Shown here piece after piece: positions 1-11,399 of a stretch of DNA of 64,000 bases (positions are counted from its first letter, which is position 1; each line of letters begins with the position of its first letter). Origin of the DNA: Ascaphus truei. Lineage: Eukaryota > Chordata > Amphibia > Anura > Ascaphidae. The notes beneath the pieces are model-generated. The model saw only the letters and a list, made by a program, of their open reading frames with translations. It was not told the DNA's origin and did not search any database. The stretch lies in assembly GCA_036426205.1 (NCBI GenBank), contig CM071568.1, positions 51,744,040-51,808,039 on the forward strand. The letters run 5' to 3'. The translations under genes were made by a program, and so were the position numbers.

Positions 1-80
1 TACAATAAACAGATAGCGGTGAAGTGCCGTGCACATACTGCCAGGACGCAAAGCGCCGGCACGTGCAGCGGGGAGCCTTA

Positions 81-121
81 TATCACTTGAGAAAGACCAT
101 ACGGTCGAAATGTTGCATGTT
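81..121 (+). ncRNA. Hammerhead-like ribozyme motif, copy 1 (U3/A8 type)
   Basis: The core UUGAGAA (87-93) is followed by one extra A (94), stem II GACC/GGTC (95-98 with 103-106, loop ATAC), GAA (107-109), ATGT (110-113, probably a decayed ACGT palindrome) and T114 at the cleavage position. Stem I is weak. An AATAAA lies about 20 bases downstream, as in other copies. It resembles a PLE end; no flanking PLE coding sequence is seen. Catalysis cannot be judged from sequence. Confidence 0.55.
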
Positions 122-175
122 ATTGGCTTCAATAAATTCAATAGTTAGTGGTCTGCGATTTCTTCCTTCTTAATA

Positions 176-262
176 TTTCCCCACACCATCGCGGAGCACT
201 GACAGCCTCCTGTTCCAGCCAAACAGGTATGCACCGCACCAGCAACACCAGGTAGCCGGATT
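176..262 (+). repeat. Dispersed repeat, first copy (second at 29787-29868)
   Basis: This stretch shares CGCGGAG, the CCAAACAGGTATGCACC core and an ACACCRGGTAGC-type end with 29787-29868. Both copies are in the same orientation. The unit is too short to classify. Confidence 0.5.
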
Positions 263-1480
263 AACTCACTTAGTTCACTACATCTCCATCATTCGCTTGA
301 GCCTATGCGCCGGAGGATATCCTTTTTTCCCCTGTTTATGTAATAGTCAAAAAGAAAGAATCCAACACTTCCTCTACATCAATTACACCATCGTCTGTAT
401 AAACCCTCCTGCCAGACACTTCAAATCATAAATATTTCCTAAATTCATGAAGAATTATTCTTCGCTGGCAGACTTTGTAAAAATCTGCAAATCTGAATGC
501 TAAAAAAATAACTTCTATTCTCTTTATTTCTCAGGTGGCTTGAAATGCATTGCGGTGAGGTAATTAAAGATATAATACTGTATTGAGTATGATCAACAAT
601 TGGATGTTGTGTTTTTGTTGTAAATGTATATGTCTCCTTGCAAATAAAACAGATTTGAAATGTAATGGAAATTCGTCTGTAAATATGTGACAACCTCCCG
701 GTGGCTTTAAAATTGTAGTTAAATACTATGCAATACTATGCAAAATATAAAGTGCTTTATGTATTAATCCGCCTCGATTAAATCCACATACAAAGTAAAC
801 AACGTTATATGTCCATGTGCACTTGTGTAAGAAACTAGTTTATCAAGATTCACACATTCTTCCTTTCTGTCAGACAAGGTATGTGCCATCTCAAATTTAT
901 CTGACGCACAAAATTGCAAACAAAAAATATGTACACCAGGCTAAACTATCGTGGCAATTCATTAAAGTGTGATAGTGTAAATTCAGCACAACTGCATGAA
1001 ATCTTCCATTCAAGTCAATAGGAGTTTATGTGGTAGTGTCGAATTGTTCCTTAAGGAATAATGCCCCATGTATATTAAGGAATTAATCATTTATCCTAGC
1101 TTCGTTTTCTGTCTGTTCATTCCTTATGAAGTTTGATCACACTGGCACATTTTGAAGCTTGATACACATACTCTTACTTTTCTGATGCATATGCCCATGA
1201 GAAATCATGTATTTTTAATCCTATTTCTGATAGAAATGTAGGCCCTAAGTAAATATGCTCTGAGCGTTACAGTAAATATAAAATAGAATAGCTCTGAGAT
1301 AACCACTCACACAAAAATATATGTAAACCACAGTACATTTACCGGTAGGGCATAAACATAACACACATAGGAACAACAATAATGATAACATAAATACAAT
1401 CCCTTTTTCTCTTACAGTGATAATAGCAATACCCTTTCTCCCTCCTTCCAATCCTATCCCAGGGAAACTGAGATAGCCCG
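263..1480. other. AT-rich stretch, nothing recognised
   Basis: I see no ORF with conserved-looking content, no tandem array and no clear inverted repeat. A short CGAAACGTAACG stretch near 1508 resembles a badly decayed hammerhead-like motif. Confidence 0.4.
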
Positions 1481-1987
1481 TATCAACCACGAAGTGCAAT
1501 AGTGTGCGAAACGTAACGCTACTCCACTTAGTGTTGTTGTGCTTTTTTTGGTACCTTCCCTCTGATGCTCGGGCAACATTGGCCGCACTCCCTGGATGGA
1601 GGCAGAAGCAGTGTCCCACGATGCGGGGCCTCTGACACAACTCCCCTCTCTCCTTACCACCGGCAGCCACTCACGTGGTCTCTAAAGAGCGAGGAGTTCC
1701 TTACTGGAGTCCGTCGTACTCCGCACCGGACCGCACCGTCACCGGAGCTCTCACTAGTAGGGAGGGTCCCTGATTATGGGCCGCCCTACAATACTCATAC
1801 TCATGTTGGGGCTTAGCTCGGACCTATGGGAAATCGCTGCCCTAATCCTGGGACACCTCACTGGATCACAGGACAGCCTATGCTCTCTGCGTGCTCCTCC
1901 AGCACTGACTGTGATTCGTCACTGTTCAAATATATGTATCTCCTTACTCTGCCTCCTCCAACATGGCTGCCACAGTCCCCTCAGAGT

Positions 1988-2390
1988 AAGGCCTCGTTCA
2001 GGGTGCTGGCTTCGGAGGGAGGGCGTGCTGCCGTGCGTGCTGCCGTGAGAAACAAAGTATTCAATTTGAATACTGGTTGTCACGGTAGCAGCTGCCCTGT
2101 CTCCGAGGCCAGGAGTTGAAGCTGGCTACAGTTTCAATAAACGAAAATTTCGTTTTTTGGAGCTGCAGCAGCGTCACAGGGACCTAGGCAGCCAATGAAA
2201 TCATTCTTCAGAATGATTTCATGACTGCAACCTCGATACTTACCCTGCTGTGTGTAACCCCGCCCCCTCCCCAACGCTGAAAAGTCTGCTGGGGAATAAA
2301 CACAGATCGCCCAGCAAACTGCAGCACTGCCTCCCTCCCGCCCTCCCTCCGAGTCCTGCAGCTGGCACCCTGAACGAGGCCTCAGGCTAA
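1988..2390. mobile_element. MITE-like element with inverted ends
   Basis: The left end reads GGCCTCGTTCAGGGTGC (about 1990-2006) and the same 17 bases appear inverted at about 2365-2381. Both ends continue inward into a GGAGGGAGGGC-type motif. The interior has no ORF of note. It contains two further palindromes, one around AAATTTCGTTT near 2145 and one at 2195-2222. Superfamily unknown; no clear target duplication. Confidence 0.55.
2195..2222. repeat. 12-bp perfect inverted repeat with 4-base loop
   Basis: The arms ATGAAATCATTC and GAATGATTTCAT flank TTCA, forming a strong small hairpin inside the MITE-like element. Confidence 0.7.
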
Positions 2391-2399
2391 GGAGTTCCA

Positions 2400-3107
2400 C
2401 AAGCATCCCCATAGGTCAGAAGGTATACCCTGCTACAACAGCATTAATAATTTTTCTTCTTCATAAGAATATATGACTCAGAGCTGACTGTTGTACCTTA
2501 ATTGTTCATTATTTCTTATACAATGGTCACAAAATCATACTTTCCATGTTGCATCTCACCAGGTATAGAATAGAAGGGATAGAAGCAAACACTGTAATCT
2601 AAGTGGCCGCTACTCCCTCCAATATAAACCTCAGGTGAACGGTGTTAGAGTCTATCTTCAGTGAAGTAAAACATGTTTTAATATTTTCCTTGATGCATAA
2701 AGGGGCTAAATAGCCCTATTATTGAAGAGGTGGGTACTCACTTATTGTTACTGTGTATTGATTTCTTCCTTCCAAGAGGTAAAGCAGGGGACATCCAGCG
2801 TGCAAGCAGCTTGTAAATTCAAACATAAGAAAAATCGGGCGAACAATGCTTTTGAGTATAAAATAAAACATTTATTAAAAGCCATTACAGAAAGGGGTTT
2901 CAGAACATGAAAAGAATGTGCTGGTGACCCCTTTCTTTATTAACTATACTATTCAGGAATTGGGGAATTCCTGTTGCCTTCATGCACTGATAGCCATTTT
3001 TGATTACTTCCATGGGTTTTGAACAGAGTGGTGCTGCCTGACCAAAACTTGTTATTTATTAAGCCATGTAAAAAGAAGGCAGACAGACCTCCAAGCTTAA
3101 ATATATA
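2400..3107. other. Unassigned AT-rich stretch
   Basis: No repeat family, domain or RNA could be recognised here. Confidence 0.4.
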
Positions 3108-3257
3108 TGTAGCACATTTTCCCCCACCCTGTGTGAGATCTTGTTGCTACCTGGTGTTGGTGTGGTGCATACCTGTGAGGTTGGAACAGGTGGTCGTGAG
3201 ATACCCTGTGGTGGTAGGGGAGACAATAGGACAGGTTTTCAGTGTTAATCCTTCAAG
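3108..3257. repeat. Partial copy of the TGTAAC...GGCTACA LTR-like family
   Basis: TGTA, a TTTTCCCCCACCC tract, TGTGAGAT, GTGGTGCATACCTG and an AACAGG block follow in the same order as in the fuller copy at 21116-21898. Only the plus-strand left end is present; it stops against a PLE-type end. Confidence 0.5.
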
Positions 3258-3305
3258 TTTAACTTGAGAAAGGTCCCACTGGGGGACTGAAACGTCGGTT
3301 TATGT
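3258..3305 (+). ncRNA. Hammerhead-like ribozyme motif, copy 2 (U3/A8 type)
   Basis: Core UUGAGAA (3264-3270), extra A (3271), stem II GGTCCC (3272-3277) pairing with GGGACT (3283-3288, one G-U), GAA (3289-3291), palindrome ACGT (3292-3295) and C3296 at the cleavage position. Stem I pairing is poor. The downstream TTTATTTCAATACAAAG and GCTGTCTCCT blocks match the sequence after copy 3 in the PLE end at 18.3 kb, so this is probably a detached PLE terminal fragment. Confidence 0.7.
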
Positions 3306-3400
3306 GTCTTTATTTCAATACAAAGAACTTGTGATCAAACTTACCAGAGTGCTGTCTCCTGATCTCGTGCGTGCTGTCTCCTGATCTCGTGCTTCAAACA
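3306..3400 (+). repeat. PLE terminal-repeat fragment, partly duplicated
   Basis: The sequence following hammerhead-like copy 2 parallels 18282-18345. The string TGCTGTCTCCTGATCTCGTG is present twice in tandem at about 3350-3390. Confidence 0.5.
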
Positions 3401-3409
3401 GTATCGTAT

Positions 3410-3410
<1 letters not shown>

Positions 3411-3443
<33 letters not shown>
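3411..3443. repeat. (TA)n microsatellite
   Basis: Uninterrupted TA dinucleotides. Confidence 0.95.
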
Positions 3444-3444
<1 letters not shown>

Positions 3445-3489
3445 TAGCTGAGAGACCCAGCGTTGCCAGGGAGTTAAATTTCCCGCTAG

Positions 3490-4286
3490 GAAAAGGGGGG
3501 GGAGATGGGGGGGAGGGACAGTGGACAGGAGGAGGGGAGGGGGTGAGGGACAGTGGACGGGAGGAGGGGGGGTGAGGACAGGGACAGCGAGGACAGGAGG
3601 AAGGAGGGAGAGGTGGGACAGTGGACAGGAGGAGGGGGGGACAGTGGACAGGAGGAGGGGCGGGGGGGAGGACATGGCCAGGAGGAGGGGAGGGGGAGGG
3701 ACAGTGGCAGGAGGAGGGGGGAGGGGGGAGGGACAGTGGCCAGGAGGGGGGGAGGGACAGTGGCCAGGAGGAGGGAAGGGGGGGAGGGACAGTGGACGGG
3801 AGGAGGGGTGGCGGGCCAGTGGCCAGGGGAGGGGGGGGCGAGGGACAGTGGCCAGTGGAGGCGGGAAGGGGGGGAGGGAAGTGGACGGTGAGGCATGGGG
3901 GCGGGAAGTGGGACAGGATGACGGCGGGTGGGGCAGTGGCGGGAGGGGGGGTGAGTGGATGGGAGGGGGGGGGACAGGTGACAGGAGGGGGGGACAGTGG
4001 CGGGAGGGGGACAGTGGAGTGGGAGTGGGGGGCCAGTGGAAGGTGATGGGGGGGGGACAGGGAACAGGGGAGGGGAAGGTGGAAGTCGAAGTGAGGAGGG
4101 GGGACATGTGGCGGAGGGAGGGGGGACAGTGGCGTGAGGAGGGGGGAGTGGACGGTGAGGAGGGGGGACAGTGGAAGGGCAGGGGGGGACAGTGGAGGGG
4201 GAGGGGGGGGACAGTGGACGGGAGGGGGGGACAGTGGACAGGAGGGGGGGCAGTGGACATGAGGGGGCGGCAGTGGACAGGAGGTG
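3490..4286. repeat. Purine-rich GGGGACAGTGGACAGGAGG minisatellite
   Basis: About 800 bases of irregular G/A-rich units built on GGGACAGTGG and CAGGAGGAGG. Runs of four or more G occur every few bases, giving high G-quadruplex potential on the plus strand. Long ORFs exist in several frames on both strands, which is a product of the composition (few stop codons in purine repeats), so no gene is called. Confidence 0.9.
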
Positions 4287-4966
4287 GGCACACACACACA
4301 CACTCACACACAGTGTCACACACACAGGAACACACCCAACACCGTGTCAAACACACACATCACACATCACACACACACGTGTCACACACCAACCACACAC
4401 AGCGGCACACACACACACACTCACACCACTACGCAGCACAAACACACACACACACACACACGCACACAACACACACACACACACCACAACCACACACAAA
4501 CCACACACACCACACACAGAGGGTCCACCACACAGAACCACACTACACACCACACACACACACACACACACACACACCACACAACACACAACACACACCA
4601 CACACCACAATACAACCACACACACACACCACACAAACAACCCACACAGTTCCCACCCCACACACAGTTACCCCCCCACACACACAGTGTCACACACCAC
4701 ACAGTGAGACACACACACAAGTGAACACACACACACAGATTGTCAACACACACAGTGTCCCCCCAAACACACAGTGACAACAAACACACACACACAACCA
4801 GGGACACACCACACACAGTGACACCACACCACACACACACAACACACACCACACACAAACACAACAAACACTGACACACACACACACACACACACACACA
4901 ACCAACAAACACACACACACACACACCACACCACAGTGAGACAACACACACAAAAACACACGTCAC
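4287..4966. repeat. Degenerate (CA)n array with CACACAGTGTCA-type higher order
   Basis: Nearly 700 bases of ACACAC with recurring CAGTG interruptions. It directly abuts the purine-rich minisatellite. His/Thr-rich ORFs on the plus strand are translations of the repeat. Confidence 0.95.
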
Positions 4967-5087
4967 CTTCCTTACGGCCGCCGCCAGTCGTAGTAGTCGC
5001 GAGGAGGGAGGAAGGGGGTCCTTCCGGGCGCCCGCATATTAGTGCGTTGTGGCAGGTGCAGGTGCCTGCCCACTGCCTGTACAGAGC

Positions 5088-5310
5088 ACAACGGGGGGGA
5101 GGGAGGGGAGCACTGGGGGAGAAGTGAGAGGAGCACCGGGGGAGGAGCTGAGTGGGGAAGAGAGCACCGGGGGGGGAGCTGAAGGGAGCACCGGGGGGGG
5201 AGGTGAAGCGTAATAGCACCGGGGGAGGTGAAGCGGCGGCACCGGGGCGGGGAACTGAGTGGAGCACCGGGGGGGAGCGGAGCAGAGCACCGAGGGGGCG
5301 AACAGATGGG
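5088..5310. repeat. GC-rich minisatellite (GAGCACCGGGGGG unit)
   Basis: Units of GAGCACCGGGGGGGGAGCTGA type recur at roughly 25-35 base spacing. This is a third G-rich array within 1.8 kb. Confidence 0.85.
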
Positions 5311-6620
5311 GAGAGGAGGAAGTGCGACGCATGGGCAGATGACTTGGATGTTCAGGTCGAGTCCCGGGAGAGGATTAAGTCCTCAACCGGAGGGCCAGCT
5401 GGTCTTCTTTCATCATACTTTCAGGTGCCTCGGACTGTTGGTGTTGGTTGATGGGATACAGTGAGAGGGTTTGCGTTGGGGAGGCTCAGTGGGGAGAAGG
5501 GGAGGACCGGGGTTTGGATGAGGGGCGTCGCTGAAACACCGGGTGTGGTGTGGGAGCCCCACAACGACATGCCCCGCCGACCCGGCCTCGCCGCTCTAAC
5601 AAACCTGGCATCTGCTCCGCAAGGTATGTGTGTCTGATGGTACCATTCCCTATGCTCCCCCTATGTGTCTGATGGCATTTGTGGATACGCGGCACTGGGT
5701 TCCATGCCCTTCGAGTGTGTGGCCCGACTGGTGAAGTTGTCAGAATGGGCTGGTGTTAACTTGGCATAAACGCCTTCCAATTCATAAAATAATAGTGAAT
5801 GTGGATATGGTGATGTGGTGTTCCTTTGGAAAATAAATTATGAATCAGGCACAATGTCTGATGGGGCCCTTCACCCTATCCCGATTACCGCCTAGTGCCC
5901 CCTGGCTCCTCTGGTCTACTGGGGGTGGGCGCCTGCTCTGGGCGTTCTTGGGACCGTGAGCGCCAGATAAGGGGACCCAGAGGAGTAGTATCCGCGAGGG
6001 ACAGAGGCCATGCAGAGGCATACAGTGCTTTCCCAAATAGTAGGTTGCGGAGAGAGAGGCCAAAGGGAAAGAGAAAAACTAGTGCGGGTTCTAAGGGATA
6101 TGATGCCGGGCATGGTAGTAGGAAGGGAGGCGTCAAAAATTGTCAGTTTCTGGAGTGTGACGTACTCAGTTAGTTCACAAAGCCAAACCTAGAAACGCGA
6201 CTCAAAAGTGTTGAAGAAAGGGGGTGAGGACTGGGGGATAAGGACAGGTCAAGTTGTTAGAGGCGATGAAAAGGGCAACGGGGGAAGGGCAAAAAACCAG
6301 GGCGGAAAAGCGGTCCCATGTATTCCCATATATAGGCTTTAAGTGCTTTTGCTACCACGACTAGTTGTCTTTATGGAGACGGCTCCCCTGAATACATTCG
6401 ATCCGTTCTTGATTACTCGTCTTGCGGTCATGTCATGTACCGGTGCAGCGCACTTGCTTGCTGTGGCGAAGGAATGGCCGCATAAATTGCAGTCCCTTTA
6501 ATGTATGGGGTCTTGTCTTCGGAGGACGGGCTAGCTTTGTGTCGTGCTTTTTAGTTCAGCATGTCAAAGCAGGACATTCCGAGGCTTGTCGCGTCGGTAC
6601 TCTCTGTTCAGGGTTCGCCC
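5311..6620. other. GC-rich unassigned stretch
   Basis: The short ORFs show no recognisable domain. From about 6625 the sequence resembles the ~390-bp satellite seen at 12.5-13.6 kb. Confidence 0.35.
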
Positions 6621-6624
6621 ATTG

Positions 6625-6725
6625 TGTCCTATGGTCAAAGACTTGAGCACCAGCGACTTTAGTGGAGGTTTAAGCTGGTCGTCCTCTGACTATCTTTATA
6701 CCAGAAAAACCCACCCACAGACAGC
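6625..6725 (+). repeat. Decayed satellite segment flanking the Tx1-like LINE
   Basis: CCTATGGTCA, TTGAGCAC, and then CCAGAAAAACCCACCCACAG with ACAGCT follow the same order as in the satellite unit near 13470-13530. The end at 6701-6725 is also found at 12231-12255, consistent with a target-site duplication around the LINE. Confidence 0.5.
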
Positions 6726-6989
6726 TTTTGTTTTGAAAATTCTTTAATGCAGCGAATCTTTATAAACAAGATTATAACAGTACATAAATCATTTTCCAAA
6801 CGGAAAAAAAAAAAAACCGCGACGTTAACAACGGCGCAGTGGGCATATCCCACACCACCTCACATACTTTATTAATGGTTTCCCCAAAAGTAAAAAAACT
6901 GTGACAAACACGGCGGTGCAGTGCATTTATAGTATGCACAGCCACCAAAGACATGACATATCATACACACATTATCTCTAACTTTATTG

Positions 6990-9900
6990 CACAGAAAACT
7001 TTGGAGGCGGGGGAAGTAAGGGGCGGGGGGGGGGTGGGGGGGGGGTGTTTAGTCCTCCCCTCAGGGCCGCAAAGATGGAATAGTCCTTGAGCAGGCTGTG
7101 GAGCAGCCTGCGACAGTCCTGTACCGACATCCTCTTCTCCCCTTGATCAAGTGTCCCCGGCGAATAGTAGTATAAAACGTCATTGAAACAGAACATTAGA
7201 CGCCAACCGGCTTCGATTGCGTCCTCTGTGGTGTTCCTGTGAAAAGTCCGTGGAACACCGGATAGTACGTGACGCACTTCCCGGATATAATCCTTTAAGT
7301 CAGTGTCCAGCGCGCGAGCAAGGCCGGCGCAAAGGGCAGTTCCAGAAGAGGTGTATGATGCTTTCCTCCACTGGTGAATGGGCAGTGCCTCACGAGGCTG
7401 AGTTACTTGGTACTTGTCCGCATTCACGGAGTCCCCGTGTATGGCCTGCCAAGCAATGTCTTTGTGTTTGGTCATTAGTCTTTCGATGCCACATTCTCCA
7501 CACCGTTCCAAAGGTGTTGGGGTGGAGACCTGGGGACGATTCCATGATGTCTTTAGCCTGATCATTTTGTAGATGACCTTGGGCTCCACAGGTCTGGTTT
7601 TACTCCCTCCAGTTGTTCTGCCTCACAACTTCTTCACGTCCTTGTAGAACCAGGGCGTGCGCCAGCTGTAAGGGATGGAGCTGTCCCACTTGTCCACCCC
7701 AGTGCTCTCCAGAGCGGCAGGAGTAGGAGGCGGGACATGGAGTAGCCAGAGGAGTCTGTGTCGCAGTCTCTCAGGGTGATCCGCACGCAGTTGCTTACAA
7801 AGAAGGCGCGCAGCACTAGTGGGGATGTCAGGGATTCCTACACCCCCTTGTGCGGCTCTTTGTACATCACCTCGCGCTTCCCCTTCAAACTTGGCCCCCC
7901 CAGACAAAGCGGGAACACTGCCATGGAGATCTCCTGGCAGGTTCTGGTCGAAGGCGGGATGCCTGGGGCACGTACTGCAGGACAGGAGGGATCTCGTTCA
8001 GCAGTACCAGCTTTTTCCCCTCAATGGTGAGGGGTTGAGGGCCACGATCGATTCTTCTGCTTCACCTTGTTAGCTCTCGTTCCAGCTCTTCGGCAGACGG
8101 CCCGCTCCCACACCAAACCAGACTCCAAGGATTTGAATGAGGCCGCTCTGATGGGGAAGGGGAGGGGGTCGGCAGTCAGGTTCCAAAGCCCAAATAGCTT
8201 GGTCTTGACTTCCCGCAGTGACTTTGCTCCTGAAGCTTTCCGAATACCTCGCACGTCATGGACCAGCGTCTTCACGACCGGTCTCTGCGCAGAAGATGGT
8301 GACGTCATCATGTAGAGCGAGCACTTCAATTCGCGTCTTGGGGTCCTGGAACGGACGATCCCCTTGATCTCTGCGTCTCGTCTGATGCACGGGCGAAGAG
8401 CTCTATACAACAGACAAAAAAGGAAGGTGAATGAAGAGGGCAAGCCCTGCTAACCCTGAGAGGACAGGGAAGGGGTTAGTCTTCATTCGTTCACGATGCC
8501 TACCCTGCAAATGTCAAGGTACATCAGGTAACATAAGAAAAAACAGAACATCCCCCAGACATTACTCACGCAGCACACTGCCCATGAAATATGGGAGACA
8601 CGGTCAAAGGCTCTATCATGATCGAGGGTTGACCATAGGCCGGTGACACGCGGTCTTGATGTAGTGGACTGGGTCTCTGCATTAGGCGAGAGCTGTCTGC
8701 GATACACTGCGTACCGGGATGCCGCACGATCGGTCTGGGTGGATGATCTGGGCTGATAGACCTTCTTCAGTCTTTTTCGCTAGGACTTTTGCTAGGATTC
8801 TGTAGTCGCATGGATCAGGAGGGAGATGGGACGCCCCGAGTTCTTGAGGTTCGCACTCTCCTCCCCTTCCGTTGTGTACAAGAGGTCAGATTACTTCCCT
8901 CAGCTTGGGCAGTCCTGACCTTCTGCTTCATTCCTGTTAAAGATAGAGCAGGTCGGGCCGATCAGGATCCCAAGTTCGTGTATAACTCAGATGGGGGATA
9001 CCATCTCCGCGGGTCTCTACCCTTCTTAAAGGATTTGGTTGCAGCGTGGAGCTCCTCCAGCGCAGGGGCGTTCATGGCTGCTTTTCCTGCAGGGTCGATG
9101 GTTGTTTTATTCCCTGACAGGAATTTGTTGAGCCTGGTTCGGGTTGATGCGTTGGGGGTAAGAGGTCTTCTAGAAATCTTAAGATACCCAGACTTCCCTC
9201 CTACATGCTGAACGTTGCCACGTTGTCTCGCCGCCCCTCAGGGGAGGGGGACAGAGTGGAGTTTCTTGAAGAAGAAGGATGCATTCTCCCCCTTCAAGGC
9301 TTCTCAACTTGGAAGGCAGATGGAAGATGATTCGTCTGATATCCTACAAGTGTTTGCAGGCTCTCCTTGTTTCTCCAGGTGTCATCCCACGATTCATACA
9401 CAGCGTTTGAGGCATTGCTAGGGACGCAGATGCGCGTGCAGGCCCTCGAACTCCCCCGTCCCTCACACGCCAGGCCGTTGACATTTGCCTGCAGGAAGCA
9501 GCAAGGATCATTATGCTCGGACTTCCCACCACTCTGCCAGTGCTGGGGAAACAGGCCTTTTTTCTTTCCATGCTGTTGATGATGTTTCTCGCTCTCCTGA
9601 TCTCCTCCCTTCCAGCAGTGCGAAGTCAGCTTCCGGATATGACTGTGGGGCGGAAACCTCCCTTCCCAGGCGCCCCTGGAGATGAATGGCTCTGTGGTCA
9701 GAGAAATGTACGTGCGACATGGAGTGCTGCTGTGCTGTACCTCTTGGGGGTCACAGGAAGTCAATCCGAGAACGCACGGAACCATTTGGGTGGCACCAAG
9801 ATGAGTGTGTGGCGACTGATCCCTAGATCCGACCACGTCGTCAGGGTGCCTCCACAATCATCGCCATGAGTAGCCTGGAACGTCACTTATCTTTGATTGA

Positions 9901-10400
9901 TTTGCGGCGGGGCACGCGCCCCACCACCCCAATCGTGCAGGTGAAATCCCCACCCCTCACCAGCCTGGAGTTGCGAGCCAAGGACGAAGGTGTGGAATAA
10001 GTTCCAAAGCGATCATGTCGCCGGGGGGCGGCGTAACATTGCTGGCCTAATCGGCTCCCTGACGCCGACGAAACGTACTTCGACCAGTAGGATGCATGCA
10101 GACGAGTTCATTGCCCAGGAAATAACAGTGAAACAATCTTCCCCCCGAATCAAAATTGCTAAGAACGGTTCCGCAACGTCCCCAGACCAGTAGGAGGGGC
10201 CGTGAGACCATGCCCGCTCAGGTGCCTGTTAGGATCGCAGAAAAGGAAGGCATTCATAGTAGCATATAACCACACATTCGTAAAGAAGGAATGTTAGTAC
10301 TCTGGCCGTCTCATCGCTCTCCTTGCTACTGAGTTAATGGAAGAAAAGGTAAAGACGCCCATAGTTGGGATAAAGGGTGGCAGACTTGCAGTGCTACTAG
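6990..10400 (-). pseudogene. Tx1-like LINE ORF2 (endonuclease-reverse transcriptase), broken
   Basis: The reading shifts between frames but keeps the family order. Near 10380-10200 there is an endonuclease-like start (a SINSVARRAMRRPE stretch) leading to SGHGLTAPP. At 10190-9900 come an ACILLVEVRFVGV stretch and a GGDFTCTI block (family LGGDFN). At 9720-9510 there is an FSDHRAI block (the SDH endonuclease signature), then an LAEWWEVR linker typical of Tx1. Near 8640-8600 is SLDHDRAFDRVSH-like reverse-transcriptase motif A. The C-terminal ORF at 7589-6984 has ERCGECG, KHKDIAWQAIHG and ends MSVQDCRRLLHSLLKDYS, matching the Tx1 C-terminal region. No single intact frame covers any domain. ORFs on the plus strand here are shadows. 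Confidence 0.75.
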
Positions 10401-10849
10401 TTACAAGACTCACTGGCAAGTGGGTTGGTCTTGTTGATCTCTCGCACAGGCTGTTATAGCAGATCCATGTTTGTCAAAGGTTGTCTGGAGGAGGAGGGTC
10501 TCGGGGCATCTCGCCCTCTCTATGAGCTCTTCCACGGTCACTGTGTATCTCGACTAGTGGCTGTTCTCAAAAATGGCCGCCGGCCCTCTGCAAGGCTGCC
10601 TCCTGCAATCTCTGCTTCCTCCTCCTCCAGTTCGCTTCAAGGTCACTGTCAGCATCGCGGGAAGTGGGTGAGTCTGCGATTTGCATTGGGAGCGTTCTTG
10701 CCTCATCCCCTGGGGGGCGATCCGTCTAGGGGCTCTCCTCTTATTTCCTGCTTCTCTGTTACGGTCTGGGCTATTGGGGGCGGTTATCATTGTAGCAAGG
10801 AGGAAGAGGGAGAGCGTGCAAACAGCCTCGGGGCTGAGGAGAGGTGTTA

Positions 10850-11060
10850 CAGAGGAGGGGCTGCAGCCTCATGGGCGTGGGGGGGGGCTGCAGGGAGGGG
10901 TTGGAGGAGGGCAAGGAGGGGTGGGTTGGCGGGGGGAGGAGTTGGGGTAGGGGAGGGTGGGGTAGGCAGCAGCAGGGGGGTGGGAGGGGGGAGTGTTTGA
11001 ATGCAGGGGTGAGGGTGGGGAAGGGGTGGGGTGGGGGCTCTACTGAAGGGGCAGGGGATC
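10850..11060. repeat. G-rich tract between LINE ORF1 and ORF2
   Basis: Plus-strand runs of GGGGTGGG, GGAGGG and GGGGGG type, C-rich on the coding strand of the LINE. It may be an expanded element segment or local slippage. Confidence 0.6.
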
Positions 11061-11399
11061 GGAGGAGCCGCGCGGCGGCGTGCGGTGGCTCCTTTACCTT
11101 TGCTCCTTTGATTACTTTCCCCCCTTGTGCCTTACGGTGGTTGCAGAGGGGCTTTTGGCTGCCTTCGGGGTTGAATGTAAGGGGCGCGACCGGGGTGCCG
11201 CCCTTTCGCAGCAGCCTATGCGTAGCATCCTGACCATCAGCTGGAGTCCCGGAAATGTGGCGTTGTCTCTACGCCCAGGTCAAAGGTTTTATGGCGGGGG
11301 GACAATCCTAGTTAGTGTCCAGTGTTCTTGAAGTTTTGCAGGCTTTCGGGTGCACGGTTTCATTGATGCAACCAGGTTCCGAAATTATCCGTCAGGTTG

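Noticed and set aside
1485..1530. Further hammerhead-like motif with GCGAAACGTAACG
   Set aside because: A wobble-rich hairpin and ACGT palindrome are present, but the core reads ACCACGA and lacks the CUGA signature.
3341..4777. Several overlapping ORFs of 279-418 codons on both strands
   Set aside because: They are translations of a purine-rich minisatellite and a CA array; all frames are open because the repeats lack stops.
4347..5332. Cys/Val-rich ORFs on the minus strand
   Set aside because: They read the TG strand of the CA array and give only repeated Cys-Val.
7217..9869. Plus-strand ORFs over the Tx1-like LINE (up to 140 codons)
   Set aside because: The minus strand carries the endonuclease and reverse-transcriptase motifs; the plus-strand ORFs are shadows without recognisable content.
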